A DNA stretch of 64,000 bases from Alphaproteobacteria bacterium (GCA_021325385.1 JAJPHH010000043.1:1-64000); one strand, 5' to 3'; numbered from the stretch's first letter, positions 54,863-63,321 are shown. Notes: generated by a model from the sequence alone, not told the origin. Numbers and translations are program-made.

Positions 54863-55615
54863 TTACTCTTTCTCGACCCTGCGCCACCCGTCCATCCCGA
54901 GCCGCTCCTGCGGCAGGTAACGGCCCTTATACGCCATCTTCTTCGAACCCTCGACCCAATAGCCGAGATAGACATGCGGCAGGCCGAGCTTGCGCGCTTT
55001 TTCGATGTGATCGAGGATCATCAACGAGCCGAGCGAGCGGCGCCCCTCTTCGGGATCGAAAAAGGAATAGACCATCGACAGACCGTCGGCGAGCTTGTCC
55101 GTGAGGCAAGCGGCGTAGAGCTTGCCGTCGCCCCGCTTGGTGATGAAATGATCCGGACCACGACGGCGATATTCGACCACGTAAGTATCGATATGGCTGT
55201 CCTCGATCATCATCGAATAATCGAGCACCGACATGTCCGCCATGCCGCCGTCAGGATGACGCGCCTCGAGATAGGCGCGAAACAGCGAATATTGTTCGGC
55301 CGTCGGTTTTGGCGGCCCCATATAGCCGATGAGGTCGGAATTGGCTTCGAGGATTCGACGCATGCTGTGCGTCGGCCTAAAATCGTCGACCAGCACGCGG
55401 ACCGAGACGCAGGCGCGGCATTGTTCGCAAGCCGGCCGATAGGCGATGGTTTGCGAGCGCCGGAATCCGGTCTGGGTCAGCATGTCGTTCAGCGCCGCCG
55501 CGCGGCGGCCGACCAAGTGGGTGAAGACTTTGCGCTCCTCGACCCCGGGCAAATAGGGGCAAGGCGAGGGCGCGGTCAGATAAAATTGCGGGGCGTCGCG
55601 GGGCTCTCTCGACAC
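54863..55615 (-). CDS. bpt: Aspartate/glutamate leucyltransferase (Bpt/Ate-type arginyltransferase family)
   Basis: A 250-residue L/F-tRNA-protein transferase family member of the N-degron pathway. The N-terminal domain has the Cys cluster [22 protein letters not shown]. The C-terminal part has YMMIED-like motif [20 protein letters not shown] and [41 protein letters not shown]. Bacterial members attach Leu to N-terminal Asp or Glu. It stands as a single gene, followed upstream by the RDD gene on the same strand. Confidence 0.92.
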   Translation of the reverse strand: MSREPRDAPQFYLTAPSPCPYLPGVEERKVFTHLVGRRAAALNDMLTQTGFRRSQTIAYRPACEQCRACVSVRVLVDDFRPTHSMRRILEANSDLIGYMGPPKPTAEQYSLFRAYLEARHPDGGMADMSVLDYSMMIEDSHIDTYVVEYRRRGPDHFITKRGDGKLYAACLTDKLADGLSMVYSFFDPEEGRRSLGSLMILDHIEKARKLGLPHVYLGYWVEGSKKMAYKGRYLPQERLGMDGWRRVEKE

Positions 55616-55725
55616 GCCTTGCTGCCTCCCTCACGCGAAAGCGATAAGAAAGGTAGAACGGATTCGCCCCGGCGGGAATGGCCTCGGAGAAATTTCCGGA
55701 CGCTCTTCACATTTCCGGCAGGCCG

Positions 55726-56169
55726 TTACAGGCGGCGGATGACGACGACTTGCGCCAAAATATCGTGCAGGAACCTCTTCTCGCGGTCGACCAGCGTCAC
55801 CAGAAAAACCAGCGGGAACATCCAGCTGAGATAAAAGAACAGAGCGTGGGCGGCGGCGTTGATGAACGGAACGCGGCCGCCGGTCGCCTCCATGCGCATT
55901 TCGAGATCCATCGCCCGCATGCCGGGCGTCGCCATCCGCCAGCCGGACACCGTCAGGCCGTTGTAGAAAAAGGCGACGAGCGGGAAGATCGGCGGCAGCA
56001 GCACGAGCGACAGGCCGAAAGTAAGGATCAGTAACGCGAACCATATGACAAACGCGATGATCGAGACCAGGATCAGGTCCAGACAAATCGCGATCACCCG
56101 CCGCGTGCGCACCCCGTCGAAAGAATCGGCGCGGAGCATCGGGCCGGAGACGGTGTTGGCGTAAGACAT
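55726..56169 (-). CDS. RDD-family membrane protein
   Basis: The product is 147 residues from the ATG at 56169; a longer open frame is a shadow. The RDD domain has three helices: FDGVRTRRVIAICLDLILVS (the R and D residues), the FFYNGLTVSGWRMATPGMRAMDLEM loop and a final helix. The family may act as Na+(Li+,K+)/H+ antiporters or be accessory. It precedes bpt on the same strand. Confidence 0.85.
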   Translation of the reverse strand: MSYANTVSGPMLRADSFDGVRTRRVIAICLDLILVSIIAFVIWFALLILTFGLSLVLLPPIFPLVAFFYNGLTVSGWRMATPGMRAMDLEMRMEATGGRVPFINAAAHALFFYLSWMFPLVFLVTLVDREKRFLHDILAQVVVIRRL

Positions 56170-56313
56170 GAATGGCCTCCTTCGGCGCGGGTAATGTGGG
56201 GACGACGGCAGGCCGATCAAGGGAGGGCGGGACGTCATGAGCGGAACAATGGACGGGGCTGCAATCCTGGCCTCGCCTTGACCGCCGGCGACCGGCTCGC
56301 TCATGGTCGCGCC

Positions 56314-56559
56314 ATGGCTGAGGAGCCGGAAAATCTCATTCTGCGCCTGCTCCGCGAGGTTCGCGCGGAGACGGCGACGAAAGCCGACGTCGCGCGCCTC
56401 GACGAGAAAATCGGCGAACTGCGCGCCCACGTCGCCGCCGATCTTCACCGGCTGGACGCCAAGATCGAGGCGACGCGCAAGGAGCTCAACGAGCAGATCG
56501 TCGGACTCCGGCGCGCGGTCGTCGAATATCATTCGACCACGTTGGCCATGGGATACTGA
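56314..56559 (+). CDS. Small coiled-coil protein, probably frameshifted at its 3' end
   Basis: The product is 81 residues: MAEEPENLILRLLREVRAET, then a heptad-like helical stretch KADVARLDEKIGELRAHVAA and ATRKELNEQIVGLRRAVVEY. It stops at a TGA at 56557. In another frame the coiled-coil character continues straight on as GILISELEARLRRVEQHLN, so one base appears lost or gained near 56540-56550. Related short proteins of DUF-type have a hydrophobic end with a final Leu-rich segment like this. Function unknown. Confidence 0.55.
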   Translation: MAEEPENLILRLLREVRAETATKADVARLDEKIGELRAHVAADLHRLDAKIEATRKELNEQIVGLRRAVVEYHSTTLAMGY

Positions 56560-56673
56560 TCAGCGAGCTCGAGGCCCGGCTCCGCCGTGTCGAACAGCAC
56601 CTCAATTGCCGCCTATCGAGGCTCACTGAGCGACTCGCCTGGAAGAACTCAGCGGAAAAGCGCGGCTCTTGGA

Positions 56674-58011
56674 TCACGTCCTGGGAGAGGAATAGGCGCT
56701 CAGATTCATGATCCCGCCAGGCCTTAAAATCAGCACGATGGCGAGCAGGCTATAGACAGCGACGTCGCGGTAATCGATCGGGAACAGGGCCGACCACACC
56801 GCTTCGAAGCCGCCGATGATCAGGCCGCCGAGAAAGGCGCCGGGCACCGAGCCGATGCCGCCGAGAATGGCGGCGATCAAGGCTTTCAGGCCGAGCGCGG
56901 TCGAAGCGCCATAGCCGACCGAGCCGTAAAAAATCGTCATAACGAAGCCGGAAAGCCCGGCCATGGCGCTGGCCAGGGCGAACGTCTTGGCGAAAATCGC
57001 CTTTGGGTCGATCCCGAACATTTCCGCGGCGAGCGGATCGTCGGCATAAGCGCGCCATTGTCGGCCGAACGGCGTCGCTTTCATCGCCAGGAGCAGGCCG
57101 GCCGCCGCCGCCAAAGCGAAACCGCCGACGATCAGCGCGATCGGCGTCGCCGCGGCGACGAAATCGCCGGCTCGCGCCACCGCGAAGGGCTCGTTCAGGA
57201 TGGGGCTGATCCAACGCAAGCGGCCGCCCTGGGTCAGGCGCAGGAATTCCTGCAGGAAGAGCGACAGCCCGACTGCCGCGACCAGAGCCTGCTGGCCGGT
57301 GGCGCGATGGAGCGGCGCATAGACGAGGCGGCCGGAGGCGATCCCGAAGCACACCGCAGTGGCGACGGCCAAGCAAAGCCCGAGCGCCACCGGGCCCCAG
57401 GGCGCAAAAGCCCCGGCGATGAGCACGCCCAGTGTGGCGGCGTAGCCGCCGGCCGCGGCGAATTCGCCGAAGGCGAGGTTGATCCGACCGACCAGGCCAT
57501 AGACCAGCGAATAGGCGGCGGCGAGCAGCGCGTAGATCGCCGCCAGCGGCAGGCCGTTGATCGCCTGCTGAAGGGCGTAGATAAGCGGCCTCGGCCCGCG
57601 CCAGGCCTGCTGAGCGCCAGCGAGCGGCTCGGGGTCGTTGGCCCGCGCCTCCGGCGTCGATAGCCAGAAGCGGATCAGGATCGAGACTTGGTAAGGATTA
57701 AGCGGGCCGCGATCGGTGTCGATCGCGGCCAGATCCTGGGAGCGCCGCGGCCGGCCGGGCTCGCGGAAGCGGCATTCGGCGTAATGGGCCGAGGGCGCCT
57801 CGCCCGGCTCGTTGGCGTCGTAATCGACGCGCACGCCCTTGCGGTCGGCGAATGGCGTCTGTCGCGTAACGACAATGGTCGCGTTCGGCGGCTCGATCGC
57901 CGGCAGCGCCATCCGGCAAAGCCGCGCTTGATCCGCCTCGAGAAGCGGGGCGCATCCGGCGAGAAGCGCGAGGAGAGCGAGCGCGGTGAGAATCGTCGCA
58001 AGGCGGGCCAC
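56674..58011 (-). CDS. LivH-type ABC permease with lipoprotein-like N-terminal domain
   Basis: A 445-residue protein. Residues 1-19 are a lipoprotein-like signal with lipobox LLAGC. Residues 20-145 form a soluble domain with Cys in ADQARLCRMALPAIEPPN and HYAECRFREPGRPRRSQDLA. The rest (about 148-440) is a LivH permease with YALLAAAYSLVYGLVGRINL, FGRQWRAYADDPLAAEMFGI and GLKALIAAILGGIGSVPGAF. LivH proteins normally lack the extra domain. The open frame is continuous with no internal ribosome site noted. No partner ATPase or binding-protein gene adjoins it in the window. Confidence 0.85.
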   Translation of the reverse strand: MARLATILTALALLALLAGCAPLLEADQARLCRMALPAIEPPNATIVVTRQTPFADRKGVRVDYDANEPGEAPSAHYAECRFREPGRPRRSQDLAAIDTDRGPLNPYQVSILIRFWLSTPEARANDPEPLAGAQQAWRGPRPLIYALQQAINGLPLAAIYALLAAAYSLVYGLVGRINLAFGEFAAAGGYAATLGVLIAGAFAPWGPVALGLCLAVATAVCFGIASGRLVYAPLHRATGQQALVAAVGLSLFLQEFLRLTQGGRLRWISPILNEPFAVARAGDFVAAATPIALIVGGFALAAAAGLLLAMKATPFGRQWRAYADDPLAAEMFGIDPKAIFAKTFALASAMAGLSGFVMTIFYGSVGYGASTALGLKALIAAILGGIGSVPGAFLGGLIIGGFEAVWSALFPIDYRDVAVYSLLAIVLILRPGGIMNLSAYSSPRT

Positions 58012-58122
58012 GGCGTCAGAATGGGGCAGGGCGCGGGCTAAATCTAGTGTCGGCGATTTAGCTGGTTAGTCGTCGGAGCCTCGTCCAGACCGGACAAGTA
58101 CTTTGAAATTGGAGGTCTTTTT

Positions 58123-58145
58123 GATAATCTAGTCAACATGACTAG
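58123..58145 (+). promoter_or_regulatory. Promoter -10 and operator palindrome at the antitoxin start
   Basis: GATAAT at 58123-58128 is a good -10 element. A perfect palindrome CTAGTCA-ACA-TGACTAG at 58129-58145 covers the start codon (ATG at 58138). Transcription would begin at or near the ATG, suggesting a leaderless or nearly leaderless mRNA. The palindrome is a natural site for autorepression by the antitoxin/toxin complex. Confidence 0.55.
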
Positions 58146-58464
58146 GATTGTGAAATCGCCACCAAAAAGCTCCGGCAAGCCCCGGCAGAGATCGCATGCT
58201 TCGCGATTGTCCGGTCATTGGTTGTTGCACGACGCGAAGGCGCGCTTCAGCGAATTGGTGCGGCGCGTGCGCAGCGAAGGGCCGCAGCGCGTCACGGTGC
58301 ATGGGCGAGACGAAGTGGTTGTGATCACTGCGGAGGAGTTCCGCCGTCTCAAGGGCGACCTCACGGGCGAAGCGCTCATCGCCGCCATGCAGGCGTCGCC
58401 TCACCGCGATGTCAGTCTCGAGCCGTCGCGCGGGCCCATGCCCGTCCGCGAGGTCGTCTTGTGA
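58138..58464 (+). CDS. Phd/YefM-family antitoxin
   Basis: A 108-residue antitoxin. A basic N-terminal extension precedes the family domain WLLHDAKARFSELVRRVRSE, PQRVTVHGRDEVVVITAEEF, followed by the toxin-binding tail (LTGEALIAAMQASPHRDVSL). It would bind the overlapping palindrome and neutralise the PIN toxin. Its stop overlaps the toxin GTG start by 4 bases. Confidence 0.9.
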   Translation: MTRIVKSPPKSSGKPRQRSHASRLSGHWLLHDAKARFSELVRRVRSEGPQRVTVHGRDEVVVITAEEFRRLKGDLTGEALIAAMQASPHRDVSLEPSRGPMPVREVVL

Positions 58465-58889
58465 CGGGTTGGCTGCTCGACACCAATATTCTCTCGGAGT
58501 TGCGCCGCGCGAAGCCAGAACAAAGGGTCGTCGCTTTCGTAGCCGCCCAGCCGCTCGATCTTCTCCATGTGAGTACAGTCACGCTCGCAGAAATCAGGTT
58601 CGGCATCGAACTCGTCGCCGACGCCAACCGCCGCGCGGAGCTGAACGATTGGCTGACGCACAAGGTGCGGCCGATGTTCGAGCATCGCGTGCTCGCGATC
58701 ACCGAAGACGTCATGCTCAAATGGCGTCTCTTGGTCGAAGAAGGCCGCCAGGCCGGTCACACTTTTTCGCAACCCGATCTGATCATCGGCGCGACCGCCC
58801 TCCAAAATGGCCTGACTGTCGTAACGCGCAACACGGAGGATTTCGAAAGAGCGCGCGTGCCCGTTGTCAACCCGTGGATCGCGCTGTGA
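58461..58889 (+). CDS. PIN-domain toxin (VapC family)
   Basis: The product is 142 residues from a GTG at 58461. PIN-domain acidic residues are seen in GWLLDTNILSELRRAKPEQR (Asp), STVTLAEIRFGIEL (Glu), QPDLIIGATALQNGLTVVTR (Asp) and NTEDFERARVPVVNPW (Asp). It is a Mg2+-dependent ribonuclease, held off by the antitoxin just upstream. The order antitoxin-toxin with a 4-base overlap is standard. Confidence 0.92.
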   Translation: MTGWLLDTNILSELRRAKPEQRVVAFVAAQPLDLLHVSTVTLAEIRFGIELVADANRRAELNDWLTHKVRPMFEHRVLAITEDVMLKWRLLVEEGRQAGHTFSQPDLIIGATALQNGLTVVTRNTEDFERARVPVVNPWIAL

Positions 58890-58923
58890 AGCTGGCGTTC
58901 GCTGGAAGGACGCGGATGGGCAA

Positions 58924-58974
58924 CTAGCGATTCCCCAACGCCTTCGCTCCGTGCTGCGCGAAATACGTCAGCAC
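58924..58974 (-). pseudogene. Diverged copy of the hemB 3' end (17 codons), possible attachment-site remnant
   Basis: The minus strand reads VLTYFAQHGAKALGNR-stop. The last 17 codons of intact hemB (62204-62254) read [16 protein letters not shown]-stop: same length, no gaps, 36 of 51 bases identical, with the longest identical run around CGCGAAATA. Similarity ends upstream of this segment. It lies in the same orientation as hemB, at the other end of the 58.9-62.2 kb block. This is what an element integrated into the hemB 3' end leaves behind. The alternative is chance similarity or an unrelated relic. Confidence 0.5.
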
Positions 58975-59035
58975 TCTCTCCAGCATCGGCGCGGCGAGAT
59001 TTCTCGCCGCAACTGCAAATGCATGCCGTCGCGTT

Positions 59036-59923
59036 TTATCTCGCCGAAAACCGCTTCGGGTAAGCTGCGATCAGCCGATCGGTATCATCTCCATCAATAA
59101 TCCCGTACCAAATTCGTTTATTCTGACTGACCGAAGTTAAGGTCGCGAACGCCTGCATTTGTTCGATCACCGACTGGTCGATTTGATCGTGGTATTGTAC
59201 GACAAAAATATCCGCAGGGCTTAAAAACAGCCGTTGAATTTGATCTCCGTTTTTTCCCAGCTTCTTGGGTGTGAGGATTCCTTTAGTGCCCGGCCCCTTG
59301 AATGCAAAAGCGATTGCCCGTCGCTTTCCTTTGTGCCGAAGCTTTGAAGTGTAGAGATCGTTCCTTTCACCGCCCCAATCTCTGAACTCTCCGCTCTCAC
59401 CTATCAATTTTCTTATGCCGTCTTTAAAGGCCTTCTCTGAGATCGTCCTACTCGGGGCATTTCGGACCTTTTTCACCCTCACAAATTGATCGAAGTCATC
59501 GCACGTAACCCGGCTTATCTGAATTCGCGCGCCTTTAATCGAGACCTGAATGGGTGCGGCACTCGACGACGGCTTCGGTGAATATTTTGTAGGCAGTTTC
59601 TTCAACTTCGCAGGGTTCTCCGCCAGGCTGATGATCTTAGCCCGCTTCGCCGCGAGATAACGGTCCTTCTCGTATGCCGTTTCGCCGTTGACCTTCGTCT
59701 TATGGACGAGTTGTTCGTCCGCAAGCTTCCCGCCCAGCTGCAAAACGACGACGTGACCGAACTTAGTCGCTTTCATCAATTGCGTTGCTGTTTTGGGCCT
59801 CTTACCTCCGGCGCAGATGGCATTGAAGACACGCCGGAGGCGGGGCGAACGTTTTAATACATTCACAGCGTGGTGAATCTGCTCGTTTGGATTCGAGCGA
59901 ACGTCATTTACGGCGATAGGCAT
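59036..59923 (-). CDS. Unrecognised nuclease-like protein of the HTH island
   Basis: The product is 295 residues; ATG at 59923 chosen because GGGGA lies 9 bases before it (a TTG at 59929 is possible). The N-terminal half looks like a winged helix (PKTATQLMKATKFGHVVVLQ...YEKDRY). The C-terminal half has a compact conserved-looking block: EFRDWGGERNDLYTSKL, RRAIAFAFKGPGTKGILTPK, GKNGDQIQRLFLSPADIFVV, ending WYGIIDGDDTDRLIAAYP. The D...(F)xFK arrangement could be a PD-(D/E)xK nuclease core, but this is a guess. Codon use is less GC-rich than the chromosome. It faces away from four small HTH genes across an operator-like gap. Confidence 0.75.
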   Translation of the reverse strand: MPIAVNDVRSNPNEQIHHAVNVLKRSPRLRRVFNAICAGGKRPKTATQLMKATKFGHVVVLQLGGKLADEQLVHKTKVNGETAYEKDRYLAAKRAKIISLAENPAKLKKLPTKYSPKPSSSAAPIQVSIKGARIQISRVTCDDFDQFVRVKKVRNAPSRTISEKAFKDGIRKLIGESGEFRDWGGERNDLYTSKLRHKGKRRAIAFAFKGPGTKGILTPKKLGKNGDQIQRLFLSPADIFVVQYHDQIDQSVIEQMQAFATLTSVSQNKRIWYGIIDGDDTDRLIAAYPKRFSAR

Positions 59924-59972
59924 CGCCAATTATCCCCAAATCGTCGGTCAGTTTCATCTTCCCCTTATTGAG

Positions 59973-59994
59973 GATTCGCGGTATTCGGCGAATC
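59973..59994. promoter_or_regulatory. Perfect 7-bp inverted repeat upstream of the nuclease-like gene
   Basis: GATTCGC and GCGAATC enclose an 8-base spacer, about 50 bases before the nuclease-like gene start. It may be an operator or a hairpin in that gene's leader. Confidence 0.55.
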
Positions 59995-60029
59995 AGTTGT
60001 TCTAACCAAATAAATTATATTGAGCGCAA

Positions 60030-60101
60030 GGTAAGTTGCAATTTTCATATATGTCACTGATCATAAAAGAGAATCTTTGGAGATTTGGGACGCAGCTTAC
60101 C
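60030..60101. promoter_or_regulatory. Inverted repeat GGTAAGYTGC in the divergent control region
   Basis: GGTAAGTTGC at 60030-60039 and GCAGCTTACC at 60092-60101 match as inverted copies at 9 of 10 positions, 52 bases apart, in an AT-rich gap between divergent genes. The spacing would allow looping or two separate sites. The HTH proteins encoded beside it are natural candidates to bind here. Confidence 0.55.
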
Positions 60102-60147
60102 TCCAAAAATTAACCGCTAAAAAGAACGGGTCAAAAAGGAGGGAAAT

Positions 60148-60375
60148 GTGAGTGAACAAAACGAGATCGAATCAACAAATAAGCTTCTGAGAGTAATCAT
60201 CGCGCTCCTGCTTCGGGGAAAGGACGAGAAGACACTCTCGCTAAGGCAGCAGATTGAAATTCTGAATGACCTGGGGATGAGGCCGTCGGAGATCGCAATA
60301 ACGTTGGGCAGGACAAGTACGTATATAAACAAAGAGCTGTCTGGCATTAGGAAAACTAATAGGCGAAGGAGTTGA
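60148..60375 (+). CDS. Small helix-turn-helix protein 1
   Basis: A 75-residue protein from a GTG at 60148 with an AAGGAGGG ribosome site. A Leu-rich helix (NKLLRVIIALLLRGKDEKT) leads into a sigma-region-4-like HTH: QQIEILNDLGMRPSEIAITLGRTSTYINKEL, with a basic tail KTNRRRS. It is first of four small genes. The next starts 1 base after its stop. It resembles its three neighbours in layout (hydrophobic helix, then HTH). I know no name for the group. Confidence 0.82.
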   Translation: MSEQNEIESTNKLLRVIIALLLRGKDEKTLSLRQQIEILNDLGMRPSEIAITLGRTSTYINKELSGIRKTNRRRS

Positions 60376-60376
60376 C

Positions 60377-60544
60377 ATGGCGAAAGCAAAGCAATCTCAA
60401 TCAACTGAGGACTTGCTGCGCGACATGATGATCGTACAGCTTGCCCTCGCCGGAATAGGGCAGCGTCAAATCCGTCAAATCGTCGGCGTAGACATACATC
60501 GCGTCAGCCGCATCTCTAAGCTTCTGAAGAACGCGAAGGAGTGA
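60377..60544 (+). CDS. Small helix-turn-helix protein 2
   Basis: A 55-residue protein from the ATG at 60377, immediately after gene 1. After a polar start it reads EDLLRDMMIVQLALAGIGQR, then the HTH QIRQIVGVDIHRVSRISKLL. It is short enough to be missed by most gene callers. It is followed 3 bases later by gene 3. The pattern LL-x(4-7)-[LV]-x-LA-x-x-G-[IM]-x-x-x-x-I matches gene 3, supporting common ancestry. Confidence 0.8.
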   Translation: MAKAKQSQSTEDLLRDMMIVQLALAGIGQRQIRQIVGVDIHRVSRISKLLKNAKE

Positions 60545-60547
60545 GTA

Positions 60548-60733
60548 ATGAAAAAAAGTTCTGATTCTACCTTGGAGAAGAAACTCGACGAGGCAATCTC
60601 CCTTTTGAAACACCTGCTGGCTTTGGAGCTGGCGAGAGAGGGAATGCCTCGCTCTACCATCGCGAAGCATCTTCACGTCGCAAATGCGACTTTGGGCTCT
60701 ATGCTGAAGGGAGTTAAAGCCAATGGCGGGTGA
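60548..60733 (+). CDS. Small helix-turn-helix protein 3
   Basis: A 61-residue protein. LEKKLDEAISLLKHLLALEL is an amphipathic Leu-rich helix; AREGMPRSTIAKHLHVANAT with LGSMLKGVK is the HTH. It overlaps gene 4 by 11 bases. With gene 2 it shares the helix-then-HTH frame and total length, suggesting tandem duplication and divergence. The Leu-rich helices may let the four proteins pair with one another. Confidence 0.82.
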   Translation: MKKSSDSTLEKKLDEAISLLKHLLALELAREGMPRSTIAKHLHVANATLGSMLKGVKANGG

Positions 60734-60968
60734 CGCGGATTATGGGCTGGTCGAGGTCTCTCGTAAATTAAATGTACTCATCGCTTTATCACTGAGGCAA
60801 TTGATCGGTGACGCAGAATTTTCTGGTAAGGGGAAACGAAAGCAGGGCGTCGGCGATCTGGTCCACTATCTCGCAAATATGGGGCTGGAGGCGAAGGACA
60901 TTGCCGATATCGTTGGCTCACCGATTACGAGCGTTAGGACATTCTTGACGCCGACTAGAAGGAAATAA
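60723..60968 (+). CDS. Small helix-turn-helix protein 4
   Basis: An 81-residue protein, the longest of the four. It reads LVEVSRKLNVLIALSLRQLI, then a polar insert (GDAEFSGKGKRKQG) not present in the others, and the HTH LVHYLANMGLEAKDIADIVGSPITSVRTFL with a basic end. It starts inside gene 3, so translation is coupled. Two hundred bases without a gene follow. Confidence 0.82.
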   Translation: MAGDADYGLVEVSRKLNVLIALSLRQLIGDAEFSGKGKRKQGVGDLVHYLANMGLEAKDIADIVGSPITSVRTFLTPTRRK

Positions 60969-61181
60969 GCCGTGGGCCGATGGGTTCTCGATCAAGCTGT
61001 CACGGCGACGCTGCATTAAATTCGTTCATCGGTGTAGCCCCTCAAGCCTTTCGGGCCAGCTTCTCCCTGCAAGCGGAGAAAAGGGAATGCCTCACTTCCG
61101 AGTAAGGTGCCCAAATATCTTCACCTCCGTCGCCGCCGCAGGAGCTTCGACAAAAGGACGTCAGGAAGAGAGAGGGGGCGG

Positions 61182-61619
61182 TCATTTCGTTTCGCCTCCA
61201 TCGGTCCAGGGATTGAACGTCGGCACGCCGAGCGCTGCGAAGTCTTTGGTATTCCGAGTGGCGAGCACGAGTTCGTTCGCGAGCGCCGTGGCGGCGAAGA
61301 ACCCGTCCATGACCGAGAGCGCGAAACCGCTCTGGCGCGCCTTAGCCATCAGGTCGCCCCAGCGTAGAGCGATTGCGGAATCGATCGGCAGAATACGTCC
61401 TTCAAAACGCGCCGGCAGATCATTCGCCAGCCAGGCGGCGAGGGCGGCTCGCCGTCGGCCGTCGTCCATCAGGGCGACGCCGCGCCTGAGCTCCGCGATC
61501 GAGGCGACACTGATGAAGGCTCGGTCTTCGTCGAGCGCGTCGAGCCAAGCGAGAACCTTTGAGTCAGGCGCGGGCCGCCTGACTTCCGACAGCACATTGG
61601 TGTCGATGAGGACGCTCAT
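61182..61619 (-). CDS. PIN-domain toxin (VapC family), second module
   Basis: A 145-residue PIN protein: MSVLIDTNVLSEVRRPAPDS (Asp), FISVASIAELRRGVALMDDG (Glu), SVMDGFFAATALANELVLAT (Asp) and NTKDFAALGVPTFNPW (Asp). It is only moderately like the toxin at 58.5 kb and is oriented oppositely. It overlaps its antitoxin gene by 4 bases. Confidence 0.92.
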   Translation of the reverse strand: MSVLIDTNVLSEVRRPAPDSKVLAWLDALDEDRAFISVASIAELRRGVALMDDGRRRAALAAWLANDLPARFEGRILPIDSAIALRWGDLMAKARQSGFALSVMDGFFAATALANELVLATRNTKDFAALGVPTFNPWTDGGETK

Positions 61620-61894
61620 AGATCGAGGTCATGGGGCTGATCGCGAAGGCGCTCGAGATCGAGCTTGGCGCCGCGCAGCGGCGAGGCGAGGAGGAATTCG
61701 GCCAGCGAACCCCTGCGCTCGGTCTTGCGCGCCCATTCCTCGGCCGAGACCAGGACTGCGCTCGGCCTGCCGTGTCGGGTGATGATTTGCGGATCGGTCT
61801 GCGCCCGCTCGATTATCTCCGAGAGCCGCGCCTTGGCGTCGGCGACCGTCCAACTTGCTGAGCCGCGCTTGGCGGATTTCTTAGGGTCTGCCAC
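61616..61894 (-). CDS. Phd/YefM-family antitoxin, second module
   Basis: A 92-residue antitoxin from a GTG at 61894 with GAGGAG upstream. After a basic start, SWTVADAKARLSEIIERAQT and PQIITRHGRPSAVLVSAEEW form the family domain, and the tail LRGAKLDLERLRDQPHDL binds toxin. The upstream stretch with TATAGTT and CATATAG repeats on the minus strand is AT-rich and probably the promoter. Confidence 0.9.
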   Translation of the reverse strand: MADPKKSAKRGSASWTVADAKARLSEIIERAQTDPQIITRHGRPSAVLVSAEEWARKTERRGSLAEFLLASPLRGAKLDLERLRDQPHDLDL

Positions 61895-62203
61895 GGCGCG
61901 CTCCTCGTGACCATAATGACTATATGAACTATAACACTCCTGGGCGACCTTTCAACGTAATCACGCATACGCTTCAGCCCGCGATGAGCGGGCGATTTCG
62001 GGCCAGGGGAGAAGGATCAAACGGGTGTCAATCGCGGCGCGAAAGCAATTCTTGTCCCCGGTTCGAGGCGTCCCGTCGCCATGACACCCTTGTCGGCCAT
62101 GAAGACGCAGCCGAAGGTCGTTCGCGGCACTCGGGCTCTGGCGCGCTACCGACGGACGAGACGGGGACGCCCGATCCACATCTGCACCACAGCGCGGAGC
62201 CGT
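61895..62203. other. Intergenic region between the toxin-antitoxin pair and hemB
   Basis: A 309-base gap. The first 70 bases are AT-rich and carry the antitoxin promoter. The rest is GC-rich with no supported gene. If the block at 58.9-62.2 kb is an inserted element, its integrase would be expected near here, and none is present. Confidence 0.5.
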
Positions 62204-63277
<1,074 letters not shown>

Positions 63278-63321
63278 CTATCATGGCCTTCGGCGAGGCG
63301 ACAGGCGGCGATGTCGCAGGC

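Noticed and set aside
62030-62190. tRNA-like fragments (a D-arm-like GTCGGTAGCGCG on the minus strand and a GGTTCGAG)
   Set aside because: The pieces do not assemble into a cloverleaf with acceptor and anticodon stems at the right spacing.
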